This document shows positions 1 to 8,732 of a DNA stretch of 50,896 nucleotides, piece by piece (the stretch's first letter is position 1; each line of letters starts with the position of its first letter). A program made the translations under genes and the position numbers. The notes below the pieces were generated by a model. That model worked only from the letters and a program-made list of their open reading frames with translations. It made no database searches and had not been told where the DNA came from. Origin of the DNA: an uncultured Geobacter sp. (GTDB lineage Bacteria > Desulfobacterota > Desulfuromonadia > Geobacterales > CAIOGM01); the NCBI GenBank assembly GCA_903857795.1, contig CAIOGM010000173.1, positions 1 to 50,896 of the forward strand, read 5' to 3'.

Positions 1-2
1 AG

Positions 3-65
3 GGGGATGGGGAACTCTTCGGACTAAACCCATCCCCACCCCAGCCCTCCCCTTGAAAGGGAGGG
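3..65. repeat. Tandem-hairpin intergenic repeat element
   Basis: Two hairpins stand side by side downstream of proC. GGGGATGGG (3-11) pairs with CCCATCCCC (29-37), and CCCTCCC (45-51) pairs with GGGAGGG (59-65) around a CTTGAAA loop. This layout resembles dispersed repeat elements found between genes in related genomes, but copy number cannot be judged here. Further along the same 228-bp gap, positions 172-189 hold a tandem 9-mer (ATCCGTGTC, ATCCGTGTG). No gene was seen in 1-228. Confidence 0.5.
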
Positions 66-228
66 AGCTATAACCAACATTAAACAATTCTCCCAAAAAC
101 AATATCTGAAATACTATAGCTGAAGATTATCGCTAATCGGTGAAAAGATTGATCCGCCTTGAACCATCCAGATCCGTGTCATCCGTGTGAAAATTATTTT
201 TCTGAGTACAATAAAAAGGAAAGAGGAG

Positions 229-1062
229 TTAACTGACTGCCCCGCTTCCTGATTTTACCCCCAACTCCATGGAGCGGTGGGTGGCCGCCTCCACGGCGTC
301 CATGACCGCCCCGCGGAAGCCCCGCTGCTCCATGGCATGGAGCCCGGCGATGGTGGTGCCGCCGGGGGAGGTGACCTTTTCCCGGAGCACCGCCGGATGC
401 TCCCGGCTCTCCAGGAGGAGGCGGGTGGTCCCCAGCACCGTCTGAGCCGCCAGCCCCAGAGCCACCTCCCGGGGGAGCCCCTGTTTCACGCCGGCGTCGG
501 AGAGCGCCTCGATGAAGGTGAGGACATAGGCCGGACCGCTCCCCGAGAGGCCGGTGACGGCGTCCAGGAGCTTCTCGTCCAGGACGTAGGCCTTGCCGAT
601 CAGTTCGAAGAGTTTGCGGGAGAGGGGGAGATCGCCGGGGAGCGCGTGCTGGCCGGCGCAGATGGCCGAGGCCCCTTCCAGCACCAGGGCCGGGGTATTG
701 GGCATGACCCGGATGACCCGGATCTTCTCCACAAAGGGGGCCTCGATGGTGGCGGTGGTGACGCCGGCCATGATGGAGATGAAGAGCGTTTTGCGGGAGA
801 CGCTTTCGGCCAGGTAGGGGTGGACCGTCCCCCAGACTTGGGGCTTGACCGCCAGGATCACCACGTCGCTGGTGGTGAGGAGTTCCCGGTTATCGGCTGC
901 CGACCTGACGTTGTAGCGGGTCCTGAGGAACTCGGTCCGTTCGGGAACCGGTTCGGAGACCATGATGGCCGTGGGTGAGACGCCGCCGGCGAGCAGTCCC
1001 CTGATGAGCGCCTCGGCCATGTTGCCGCCGCCGATGAAGCCGAATTTGTTGGTAAGTGGCAT
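229..1062 (-). CDS. proC: Pyrroline-5-carboxylate reductase
   Basis: This 277-residue cytosolic enzyme catalyses the last step of proline synthesis, the NAD(P)H-dependent reduction of 1-pyrroline-5-carboxylate. The N-terminus carries the Rossmann motif FIGGGNMAEALIRG (about residues 8-21). The family signature around residues 165-180 reads TGLSGSGPAYV, and SPGGTTIAGLHAME follows near residue 230. Length matches the family norm of about 270. The chosen ATG has an AGGAGG site just upstream. The gene stands alone and is divergent from the dehydrogenase at 1296. No terminator was recognised behind it, only the hairpin element at 3-65. Confidence 0.96.
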   Translation of the reverse strand: MPLTNKFGFIGGGNMAEALIRGLLAGGVSPTAIMVSEPVPERTEFLRTRYNVRSAADNRELLTTSDVVILAVKPQVWGTVHPYLAESVSRKTLFISIMAGVTTATIEAPFVEKIRVIRVMPNTPALVLEGASAICAGQHALPGDLPLSRKLFELIGKAYVLDEKLLDAVTGLSGSGPAYVLTFIEALSDAGVKQGLPREVALGLAAQTVLGTTRLLLESREHPAVLREKVTSPGGTTIAGLHAMEQRGFRGAVMDAVEAATHRSMELGVKSGSGAVS

Positions 1063-1195
1063 CTGGTTCCCTCCTCTTGGTTTCGCGTGACTTTATGCAG
1101 CCCCTCCCCAAAAGTCAACCGAATTCAGCGATAAAGAGCGGGGGGAGCGACCGCTGCCGGCTGCTATGCGGTCAGGGGGACGAACGGCTTTTTGT

Positions 1196-1224
1196 TTGAC
1201 ATATTACGGGGATTCCATTACAGA
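1196..1224 (+). promoter_or_regulatory. Sigma-70-type promoter for the polyamine gene block
   Basis: TTGACA at 1196-1201 is followed after 17 bp by TACAGA at 1219-1224. The start codon lies about 70 bp downstream, leaving a short leader. The -35 box is perfect and the -10 box matches at 4 of 6 positions. This is a sequence-only prediction. Confidence 0.5.
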
Positions 1225-1295
1225 TACCAATGCTTCTGCTGCCGTTTGTCGGTTGTCGGGGCGTGAAAAAACTCATTAGCAGCGGAGGTAGAGTC

Positions 1296-2492
1296 ATGAG
1301 CAAGGTGCTGATCATCGGGGCTGGCGGGGTAGGGCAGGTCGTTACCCACAAGTGCGCTCAGCGGCGTGATATCTTTACGGAGATTACCCTGGCGTCCCGC
1401 ACCAAGAGCAAGTGCGACGCCATCGCCGCCCAGCTGAGTAACAGCATCGCCACTGCCCAGGTGGATGCCGACAACGTGCCGGAACTGGCGGCGTTGATCC
1501 GGCATATTCAACCTCAGCTGGTCATCAACGTGGCGCTCCCCTATCAGGATCTGCATATCATGGACGCCTGCCTGGAGAGCGGGGTCGACTACCTTGATAC
1601 CGCCAACTACGAGCCACTGGATATCGCCAGGTTTGAGTACTCCTGGCAGTGGGCCTATGAGGAGCGGTTCCGGGAGAAGGGGCTCATGGCGCTCCTCGGT
1701 TCCGGTTTCGATCCCGGCGTCACCAACGTCTACACGGCCCTGGCAGCAAAAAAATACCTGGACGTGGTGGAAGAGATCGACATCATCGACGCCAACGCCG
1801 GGAGTCACGGTCAGCCGTTCGCCACCAACTTCAATCCGGAGATCAATATCCGCGAGGTGACCGCCATCTGCCGCCATTGGGAGAACGGGGAGTTTGTGGA
1901 AACTCCACCTCTTTCCACCAAGCGGGTTTTTGACTTCCCCGATGGGATCGGACCCATGAACGTCTACCGCCTCTACCATGAGGAGATGGAGTCGCTGGTC
2001 AAGCATCTCCCGACCATCAAGAAGGCCCAGTTCTGGATGACCTTCTCCGACAACTATCTCAAGCACCTGGAGGTGCTGCAGAATGTGGGGATGACCCGCA
2101 TCGACGAGGTGGAGTTTCAGGGGCGAAAGATCGTCCCGATCCAGTTTCTGAAGGCGCTCCTTCCCGATCCCGGCTCCCTGGGTCCCCTGACCAAGGGGAA
2201 GACCTGCATCGGGGTCATCGCCCGGGGGATGAAGGATGGCAAGAAAAAGCAGGTCTATATCTACAATATCTGCGATCATGAGGCCTGTTTTCAGGAGGTC
2301 CAGTCCCAGGCCATCAGCTACACCACCGGTGTTCCCGCGGTGGTCGGGGCCATCATGATGCTTACCGGGAAGTGGCACACCCCCGGCGTCTGGAACATGG
2401 AGCAGTTCGATCCGGAACCATTCCTTGATGTTCTTGGGCCCATGGGGCTCCCCACGGTGGTGATGGACGGCGGCGACTGGCCGGAGCTGTGA
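1296..2492 (+). CDS. Saccharopine dehydrogenase family protein, probable carboxynorspermidine dehydrogenase
   Basis: The 398-residue protein begins with a dinucleotide-binding motif, VLIIGAGGVGQVV (about residues 4-16), and shows the full-length saccharopine dehydrogenase fold, including GSGFDPGVTNVYTA near residue 140. The ATG at 1296 is chosen because GGAGG precedes it and the Rossmann strand starts three residues in; an upstream in-frame ATG at 1230 lacks this. Family members encoded beside speA usually reduce the Schiff base of aspartate semialdehyde and a diamine, giving carboxyspermidine or carboxynorspermidine. The speA gene 750 bp downstream supports that role over lysine metabolism. 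The exact diamine substrate cannot be read from sequence, and no carboxynorspermidine decarboxylase lies in the window. Confidence 0.85.
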   Translation: MSKVLIIGAGGVGQVVTHKCAQRRDIFTEITLASRTKSKCDAIAAQLSNSIATAQVDADNVPELAALIRHIQPQLVINVALPYQDLHIMDACLESGVDYLDTANYEPLDIARFEYSWQWAYEERFREKGLMALLGSGFDPGVTNVYTALAAKKYLDVVEEIDIIDANAGSHGQPFATNFNPEINIREVTAICRHWENGEFVETPPLSTKRVFDFPDGIGPMNVYRLYHEEMESLVKHLPTIKKAQFWMTFSDNYLKHLEVLQNVGMTRIDEVEFQGRKIVPIQFLKALLPDPGSLGPLTKGKTCIGVIARGMKDGKKKQVYIYNICDHEACFQEVQSQAISYTTGVPAVVGAIMMLTGKWHTPGVWNMEQFDPEPFLDVLGPMGLPTVVMDGGDWPEL

Positions 2493-2522
2493 CGAAGTTT
2501 CTTCTTGCCGTGCTGTCGGACT

Positions 2523-2544
2523 TATAATAGACTGAATTCGGTCT
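2523..2544 (+). promoter_or_regulatory. Toxin-antitoxin promoter -10 box with adjacent operator-like dyad
   Basis: A perfect TATAAT (2523-2528) is directly followed by the near-palindrome AGACTGAATTCGGTCT (2529-2544, one mismatched pair). It lies 20 bp before the antitoxin start. Antitoxins of the Phd/YefM type normally bind such dyads over their own promoter. No convincing -35 hexamer was found at 16-18 bp. Confidence 0.45.
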
Positions 2545-2563
2545 TTATTGAAAGGAGGTTGCC

Positions 2564-2848
2564 ATGCTGCTCCAGGAATCAGTCAAACCGATCAGTTACG
2601 TCAAGGCTCATGCCGCCGATATCATTCGTGCTCTGGCCGAAACCCGAACTCCCATCATCATCACCCAGAACGGTGAAGCGAAGGCGGTGCTGCAAGACAT
2701 CGCCTCTTACGAGGAAATCCAGGAAAGTCTGGCGCTCTTGAAAATTCTTGCACTCAGTCGCAAGGATGTTGAGGCTGGGCGGTTGGAACCGGCGGAGAAG
2801 GTCCTTGCCGACCTGAGGGAAGAGCTCAGGCAGCGGCGAAAGGGATGA
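2564..2848 (+). CDS. Type II antitoxin, Phd/YefM family
   Basis: The 94-residue protein has the Phd/YefM N-terminal DNA-binding and dimerisation pattern. VKPISYVKAHAADIIRALAE (about residues 7-26) is followed by PIIITQNGEAKAVLQDIASY, where the antitoxin fold's NG turn is visible. The charged C-terminal helix is the expected toxin-wrapping tail. AAAGGAGG sits 7 bp before the ATG. The stop overlaps the next start as ATGA at 2845-2848, so antitoxin and toxin are translationally coupled. It should neutralise the downstream RelE/ParE-type toxin and repress its own promoter through the dyad at 2529-2544. Confidence 0.9.
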   Translation: MLLQESVKPISYVKAHAADIIRALAETRTPIIITQNGEAKAVLQDIASYEEIQESLALLKILALSRKDVEAGRLEPAEKVLADLREELRQRRKG

Positions 2849-3168
2849 ACTTTCATATTCTCCTTACCGTTGCGGCAAAGTCGGATCTTCGGGATATTTT
2901 CCGCTACGTTGAGGTGCATGATTCTTCGGAGCGCACCGACCATCTGCTGGGAGGTATAGAGGAGATCATCACCTCTCTGACTACGATGCCGGAGCGTGGG
3001 CACTGTCCTCAAGAACTTGAACTGATTGGTGTCCGTGATTTTCGGGAGGTTTGCATCAAGCCTTACCGGATCATCTATTCCCTGCACGAAGATGAAGTCG
3101 TTGTGCAGTGTGTCCTCGACGGTAGACGCGATATGCAGACCCTGCTGCAACAACGGCTGTTGCAGTAG
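2845..3168 (+). CDS. Type II toxin, RelE/ParE superfamily
   Basis: This is a 107-residue RelE/ParE fold protein. An N-terminal strand (FHILLTVAAKSDLRDIF) leads into two helices, then VRDFREVCIKPYRIIYSLHE (about residues 61-80) and VVQCVLDGRRDMQTLL, the usual core strands and C-terminal arginine-rich segment. It is either a ribosome-dependent mRNA interferase (RelE-like) or a gyrase poison (ParE-like); the spacing of basic residues (GRRD near the end) leans towards ParE. Start overlaps the antitoxin stop by 4 bp. The pair sits between two polyamine genes, apparently inserted into an older operon. Its 3' end abuts the hexamer repeat. Confidence 0.87.
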   Translation: MNFHILLTVAAKSDLRDIFRYVEVHDSSERTDHLLGGIEEIITSLTTMPERGHCPQELELIGVRDFREVCIKPYRIIYSLHEDEVVVQCVLDGRRDMQTLLQQRLLQ

Positions 3169-3170
3169 CG

Positions 3171-3224
3171 CTCAACCTCAACCTCAACCTCAACCTCTAC
3201 CTCTACCTCTACCTCAACCTTAAC
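3171..3224 (+). repeat. Hexanucleotide tandem repeat in the speA leader
   Basis: Nine consecutive 6-bp units follow the toxin stop codon: CTCAAC four times, CTCTAC three times, then CTCAAC and CTTAAC. The array ends 17 bp before the speA ATG and directly upstream of its ribosome site (GAGG at 3234-3237). Transcribed as the mRNA sense strand, it would form an unstructured pyrimidine/A-rich leader. Simple repeats of this type can change copy number by replication slippage, which would alter the leader length but not the reading frame. Confidence 0.9.
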
Positions 3225-3241
3225 CTGCTAAACGAGGCGCC

Positions 3242-5149
3242 ATGGAACGCTGGACTATTGCCGACTCCGCCAAGATCTATAACCTGGACAACTGGGGGGC
3301 CGACCTCTTCTCCATCAACAAGAAGGGGAATGTCTGCGTTCACCCCTCGTCCTCGTCGAAATATTCCATCGACATCAGGGAGCTGGTGGACGACCTCATC
3401 AAGCGGAAGATCAAACCCCCCATCCTGATCCGGTTCATGGACGTGCTCCAGGGGCGGATCGCCAGCATCAACCGGGTCTTCAAGAACGCCATCGAAGAGA
3501 ATGACTACCCGGCCAGGTACCAGACCTTCTACCCCATCAAGGTGAACCAGCAGCGTCAGGTGGTGGCGGCCATCGCCCGCTTCGGCAAGCGGTACAATAT
3601 CGGGCTGGAGGTCGGCTCCAAGCCGGAACTGGTGGCGGCCATCTCCTTCTCCACGGGGAACGGCATTCCCATCATCTGCAACGGCTATAAGGATTCCGAA
3701 TACATCGAGACGGTCCTCTACGCCAGCCGCATCGGCTTCGACATCACCATCGTCATCGAGAAGCTCTTCGAGCTGGAAAAGATCATCGCCCTCTCCAAGA
3801 GCACCGGAATCAGCCCCAAGCTGGGGATCAGGGTCAAGCTTTCCTCCAAGGGGACCGGCAAGTGGGCCACCTCCGGCGGAGAGGACGCCAAGTTCGGCCT
3901 GAGGATGTCCGAGATCATCGCCGCCATCCAGACCCTGGAGAAGAACGGGATGGTGGAGTGCGTCAAGCTCCTGCACTTCCATATCGGGAGCCAGATCACC
4001 AAGATCGACAAGATCAAGAGCGCCCTCATCGAGGGGACCCGGATCTACACGGAGTTGCGGAAGATGGGGGTGGGGATCGAGTTTCTGGACATCGGCGGCG
4101 GGTTGGGGGTGGATTATGACGGCTCCAAGTCCAGCTACTTCTCATCGGTCAACTACTCCATCGACGAATACGCCAACGACGTCATCTACCAGATCAAGAA
4201 CATCTGTGACGACGCCGGGGTGGAGTGCCCCAACATCATCTCCGAGTCGGGACGGGCCACGGTGGCTCACTATTCGGTGCTGGTGACCAACGTCCTCAAC
4301 ACCGACACCTCCAGCTTGATGCCCGACTTCGAGGAGACCCTCAACGGCGCGGAGAAGCTGGCCACCACGGTGAAGAAGCTGGTGGACATCCACAAGAGCA
4401 TCGACCGGTACTCCCTCCGGGAGGATTACCACGACACCATGCAGCTCATTCAGGAGGCGGTGAGCCTCTTCAACCTGGGTTATCTGACCCTCAACGACCG
4501 GGCCATGGCCGAGTGGCTCTACGGCAAGATCATCAGGAAGATCAACGTTATCGTGGAAAAGATCAAGCCGATCCCCGAGGAGTTGCAGAATTTCCAGCTG
4601 GCTCTCCGCCAGACCTATTTCGCCAACTTCTCCCTTTTCCAGTCGGTTCCCGACTCCTGGGCCATCGACCAGCTCTTCCCCATCATCCCGCTGCAGCGGC
4701 TGGACCAGAAGCCCGGGGTCATGGCCTCCATCGCCGACATCACGTGCGATTCCGATGGCGAGATCACCAGCTTCGTCGGCCAGAACGGCCGGACCAAGTA
4801 CCTCCCGCTGCACAAGCTGAGAAAAGACGAGGATTACTTCATCGGCTTCTTCCTCATCGGCGCCTACCAGGAGATCCTGGGGGATATGCACAACCTCTTC
4901 GGCGACACCAACGCGGTGCACGTCACCTTCAACAAAAAGACCGGCTACCAGATCGACACGGTCATTAACGGCGACGTCACCTGGGAGAGTCTCAAATATG
5001 TCCAGTACAAGGGGCCGGAGATCCTGAAGCAGGTTCGGGACAACCTGGAGAAGGACGTGGCCCTCAAGAAGGTCACCATCGAGGAGAGCAGCCATTTCAT
5101 CGAACTGCTGGACCGGACTCTCCTGGGGTATACATATCTGGGGGAGTAG
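3242..5149 (+). CDS. speA: Biosynthetic arginine decarboxylase
   Basis: This 635-residue PLP enzyme of the alanine-racemase-fold group converts arginine to agmatine, the entry to putrescine and spermidine synthesis. The PLP lysine lies in FYPIKVNQQRQVV (about residues 97-109). Other family landmarks are FHIGSQI near 246, GGGLGVDYDG near 283, ESGRATVAHYSVL near 337 and the catalytic-cysteine region DITCDSDGEI near 503. Length matches E. coli SpeA (about 658). The ATG at 3242 follows GAGG. It is paired functionally with the dehydrogenase at 1296; no agmatinase or agmatine deiminase gene lies in the window, so the next step must be encoded elsewhere. Confidence 0.95.
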   Translation: MERWTIADSAKIYNLDNWGADLFSINKKGNVCVHPSSSSKYSIDIRELVDDLIKRKIKPPILIRFMDVLQGRIASINRVFKNAIEENDYPARYQTFYPIKVNQQRQVVAAIARFGKRYNIGLEVGSKPELVAAISFSTGNGIPIICNGYKDSEYIETVLYASRIGFDITIVIEKLFELEKIIALSKSTGISPKLGIRVKLSSKGTGKWATSGGEDAKFGLRMSEIIAAIQTLEKNGMVECVKLLHFHIGSQITKIDKIKSALIEGTRIYTELRKMGVGIEFLDIGGGLGVDYDGSKSSYFSSVNYSIDEYANDVIYQIKNICDDAGVECPNIISESGRATVAHYSVLVTNVLNTDTSSLMPDFEETLNGAEKLATTVKKLVDIHKSIDRYSLREDYHDTMQLIQEAVSLFNLGYLTLNDRAMAEWLYGKIIRKINVIVEKIKPIPEELQNFQLALRQTYFANFSLFQSVPDSWAIDQLFPIIPLQRLDQKPGVMASIADITCDSDGEITSFVGQNGRTKYLPLHKLRKDEDYFIGFFLIGAYQEILGDMHNLFGDTNAVHVTFNKKTGYQIDTVINGDVTWESLKYVQYKGPEILKQVRDNLEKDVALKKVTIEESSHFIELLDRTLLGYTYLGE

Positions 5150-5206
5150 TGCGACATCCTACCGAAACGACGATGGTACATTAACCAAAGAAAGGGAGTT
5201 TCTCTT

Positions 5207-5704
5207 ATGAATCGACTGCTACTCGTCCTCTGTCTCCTCATTATCCCCGTTTCAGCCTTCCCGTTCCAGAACGAGCCCGATGGGTTCCGGGGCGTCCCTT
5301 GGGATTCATCCATGGACAGGATCGCCGGGATACGCCCTCTGGGGAAACCTGCCGGCAGTATGCAGGGTTACATGAAGATGGACGAGAACTTTCTGCAGGA
5401 TGGGATCACTCTTTCGGATATCACCTATCGGGCGGATTCCGGCAGGTTCGTGGAGGCTGTCAACCAATTTGATTGCGCCCAGTACGGCGCCCTCAGGGAG
5501 TCGCTGACGAAAAATTTCGGTGCAGCGTCCGCCAGGGCGCATAACGTGAAGAGTATGATCTGGCGGGGAACGGTGACCACCATCATCCTGGCTCCTGCTC
5601 CCGCCGCAACCGGAAAGAGTCCAGCGCCCAACGGGGAGCCTCTTCTCTGCACCCTCACCTACTCCTCAACCGCCTCACTCAAAAAAAGCGCTCCCCGGCA
5701 GTAA
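5207..5704 (+). CDS. Small exported protein of unknown function
   Basis: The 165-residue product starts with a clear Sec signal peptide (MNRLLLVLCLLIIPVSAFPF, cleavage probably after about residue 18). The mature part contains FRGVPWDSSMDRI, a tryptophan/glycine strand motif recurring in small periplasmic or lipoprotein-like proteins of delta-proteobacteria. One cysteine near residue 87 and another near 148 could pair. The ribosome site is AAAGGGAG. It lies 57 bp after speA on the same strand and ends 18 bp from the converging formate dehydrogenase operon. No function can be assigned. Confidence 0.7.
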   Translation: MNRLLLVLCLLIIPVSAFPFQNEPDGFRGVPWDSSMDRIAGIRPLGKPAGSMQGYMKMDENFLQDGITLSDITYRADSGRFVEAVNQFDCAQYGALRESLTKNFGAASARAHNVKSMIWRGTVTTIILAPAPAATGKSPAPNGEPLLCTLTYSSTASLKKSAPRQ

Positions 5705-5722
5705 CTTCGCCTCGGGCGCCGG

Positions 5723-6700
5723 CTAAAAACGCGCAACCATCTCCCGCATCACCGCGACGATGCCGATACCGGTGGGACAGACGGCGTCACACCGGCCGCA
5801 GAGGAAACAGCTGATCTCTCCCCACTTTTCCCGGTCGGCGGCGAGCTTGTGATGGATGCGTCGCCGGGTGCGCAGCGCCTCGCTCCCCAGAGGGTTGTGA
5901 CCGCTTGCCTCCCGCATGAACCCCTCCAGTTGGCAGGAGTCCCAGAGCCGGTTCCGCTCCACCACTTCACTAAAGCGCCAGTCCTTTATCCCGAAGCAGC
6001 TGCAGGTGGGGCAGACCAGATTGCAGCCGGTGCAGGCGATGCAGCGGTCGCCGATCTCCGCCCAGAAGGAGTCGGGGACCCGCTCCAGTCGGAGGAGTTC
6101 AGCTGCCCGGCGGAGCAACCGCTGGTCGCTGTCGTCCAGGAGCGCCGCCTCCTCCCGGAGCCGCGCCACCCGCTCCTCCCCGTCCCCCTCCGGAAGTTCC
6201 GCCGTCACCCGTGCCCCCTCTTGGCTGTAGGGGAGGAGCAGCCAGCCGCATTCATCCAGGACCATCTCCAGATCGCACCCGCCACCGGCCAGGGGGAGCA
6301 GCGCCCCTCCTGGACCGCAGCGGCCGGAGAGGCCGACAATGAGCGCCCCCTGGCGGCGGTTGAAGTAGAGGTCGTCCCGTGGGGGGGCGGAGAAGAACCG
6401 GTCCATGAAGCCGAGGCAGGCCAGATCGCGGGGGGGGAGCCCTGCCACCAGGAGCGGCCGGTCGGGGGGAGAGGGGGAGTGCATCCCCTGGTCGGTGGCC
6501 GTGAAAAGCGGTTCCTCCTGAGGGAAGAAGAGTGCGGTCGGTTTGGCGGGGAGGGGGCCCCCCTGGAGGGAAGGGGGGCCGTCGGCCAGAGAGCCCAGGG
6601 CGCGGCTCCCGTCGGGGAGCCGGATCGGCAGGCGGACATCCCACTCCTCCTCCAGGGAGGCGAAGAACCCCATGAGCCGGTGAAAGGTGAGGAGCTTCAT
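5723..6700 (-). CDS. Iron-sulfur electron-transfer subunit of the formate dehydrogenase operon (sulfhydrogenase beta / AsrA-like)
   Basis: The 325-residue protein has an N-terminal globular domain and two 4Fe-4S motifs near the C-terminus: CIACTGCNLVCPTCSC (about residue 215) and CFLCGRCDAVCPTG (about residue 294). This layout is that of sulfhydrogenase beta (HydB) and anaerobic sulfite reductase A subunits. They relay electrons between a catalytic subunit and a flavin subunit. The ATG at 6700 overlaps the catalytic gene's TGA (ATGA), and AGGAGG lies upstream of it, so it is translated with that gene. The frame stays open far upstream of this ATG, but that stretch is antisense-like noise over fdhA. 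Partners are the subunits encoded at 6697-8732 and 8729-9562. Confidence 0.85.
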   Translation of the reverse strand: MKLLTFHRLMGFFASLEEEWDVRLPIRLPDGSRALGSLADGPPSLQGGPLPAKPTALFFPQEEPLFTATDQGMHSPSPPDRPLLVAGLPPRDLACLGFMDRFFSAPPRDDLYFNRRQGALIVGLSGRCGPGGALLPLAGGGCDLEMVLDECGWLLLPYSQEGARVTAELPEGDGEERVARLREEAALLDDSDQRLLRRAAELLRLERVPDSFWAEIGDRCIACTGCNLVCPTCSCFGIKDWRFSEVVERNRLWDSCQLEGFMREASGHNPLGSEALRTRRRIHHKLAADREKWGEISCFLCGRCDAVCPTGIGIVAVMREMVARF

Positions 6701-8732
6701 TGGTTCCTCCTGAGTCTCACCGCGCAGACCTTGAATTCGGGGATGGCCGACTCGGGATCCAGGACGTTGTTGGTGAGGGCGTTGGCCGCCCCTTCGGCGA
6801 AGTGGAACGGGATGAAGAGCACGCCGGGGAGCACCATCTCCGTGACCCGGGCAGCCAGCGTGATCTCTCCACGGCGGCTGGTGACCGCCACCCGGACCCG
6901 ATCGGGGATGGCGAGCCGGGCGGCATCCACCGGGTTGATCTCCACGAAGGGACCCCGCTCCTCCCTCTCCAGGAGATGGCTCCGACGGGTCATGCTGCCG
7001 GTGTGCCAGTGGAACGCGGTCCGGCCGGTGGTGAGGACGAAGGGGTAGTCGCTGTCGGGGAGTTCGGCCGGCGGCCGGTACTGTACCGGGGCGAACGCCG
7101 CCACTCCCCGGGTGAAGCGCTCCAGGTGGAGAACCGGGGTGCCGGGGTGACTCCGGTCGGGGCAGGGCCACTGGAGGCCGTGATGATCGAGCCGGTGATA
7201 GGTGATGCCGCCGTATGCGGGGGTGAGTGAGGCGATCTCATCCATGATCTCTTCCGCCCCTCCATAGCGCATCCCGCCGTACCCTGCGGCCTTTGCCAGG
7301 GCGCAGAGTATCTGCCAGTCAGGCCGTGCCTCGCCCGGCGGTTCCACTGCTTTTCGCACCCGCTGCACCCGCCGTTCAGTGCTGGTGAAGGTCCCCTCCT
7401 TCTCGGCGTAGCAGGCGGCGGGGAGCACCACATGGGCTAGTCTGGCGCTCTCGGTGAGGAAGATATCCTGCAGCACGAGGAACTCCAGGCTCTCCAGGGC
7501 TCGGCGGGCGTGGGCCTGATCCGGGTCCGACAGCATGGGGTTCTCCCCCATGATGAACATACCGTGGAGGAGCCCCGAGGCCGCGGCGTCCATGGCCCGG
7601 GTGAGCGGCAGGCCGGGGGTGTCCGGGAGCCGCTCCACCCCCCAGGCACGGGCGAACTTCTGTCGCACTTGGGGCGCTCCAGCCTTCTGATAGCCGCTGT
7701 AATATTCGGGGAGCGCCCCCATGTCACACCCCCCCTGCACGTTGTTCTGTCCCCGCAGGGGATTGACGCCGGCGCCGGGGCGCCCCACGTTGCCGGTGAG
7801 GAGCGCCAGGTCGGCGCAGCAGCGGACGTTGTCCACACCGTGGCTATGCTGGGTGATCCCCATGGCGTAGACGAGCATCGCCGAGTCGGCCCGGCGTAGA
7901 GGCGGGCCGCGGTCACGATCTCCCCGGGGGTGAGGCCGGTGACTGCCGCGCCCCGCTCCGGAGTCCAGTCGGCCACCGCCGCCGCCAGGGCGGCGTAGTT
8001 TTCCGTGCGGTTCTGGACGAACCCCCGGTCGGCCAGCCCTTCGGAAATGATAATCTGCATCATGGCGTTCAGGAGCGCCACGTCGCTGCCGTTGTTGTGG
8101 CGCAGATGGAGGTCGGCGTGGCGAGCCAGGCGGATGAGGCGGTTGTCGGCCACCATGAGCCTCGTCCCCTTTCGGGCCGCGGTGAGGATCCGGCTGCCGA
8201 TCAGGGGGTGCTGCTCGGTGCAGTTAGCGCCGATGACGAAGATCAGTCCTGTATTGTCCAGGCAGTCGATGCTGTTGGTCATGGCCCCGCAGCCGAGGGT
8301 CTCGGTCAGCCCCACCACCGTGGAGGAGTGGCAGAGCCGAGCGCAGTGGTCGATGTTGTTAGTGTTGAAGGCCGCTCTCGCCAGTTTCATGAGGAGGTAG
8401 TTCTCCTCGTTGGTCGCCTTGGCCGAGGAGGCGAACATGAGCGCGTCGCTGCCGTGTCGCTCCTGAACTCTCCTGAGGCCGGCCGCAACTGTGCTGAGCG
8501 CCTCTTCCCAGGTCGCCGGTTGAAGCCGACCATTGCGGCGGATGAGCGGGGTAGTGAGCCGGTCGGGGTGCTGTACGAAGGCGTGGGCGTTCCATCCCTT
8601 GACGCAGAGCCCTCCCCGGCTCACCGGGTGGGTGCTGCTCGGCTCCACCCCGATCAGGCGTCCCCGGTCGCTGACCAGGTAAAACATACAGCCGGCGCCG
8701 CAGTAGGGGCAGACGGTCAGGGTCCGTTTCAC
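6697..8732 (-). pseudogene. fdhA: Formate dehydrogenase catalytic (molybdopterin) subunit, interrupted by a one-base frameshift
   Basis: Restoring one base gives a 678-residue Mo/W-bis-MGD oxidoreductase. CPYCGAGC plus a cysteine in GGLCVKGW bind the N-terminal 4Fe-4S cluster. CARLCHSSTV supplies cysteine, not selenocysteine, as metal ligand, and MGITQHSHGVDNV and the C-terminal MGD-binding domain are present. Near 7891-7893 the coding strand reads TACGCCGGGCC where TACGCCNGGGCC would keep frame (LYA-RADSAMLVYAMG). Everything before the break is in one frame and everything after in another, with no other lesion. The GTG at 8732 overlaps the upstream TGA (GTGA). The single clean lesion means either a recent mutation or a sequencing error in a C/G run. 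If real, the operon lacks an active catalytic subunit. Confidence 0.88.

Noticed and set aside
3171-3224. Possible CRISPR-like or phage array
   Set aside because: The units are 6-bp tandem repeats without spacers.
8320-8345. Selenocysteine in the formate dehydrogenase active site
   Set aside because: The codon at the metal-ligand position encodes cysteine and no in-frame TGA is present.
6697-8732. Programmed ribosomal frameshift in fdhA
   Set aside because: No slippery heptamer, internal ribosome site or downstream structure is visible at the break, and the family is not known to use frameshifting.
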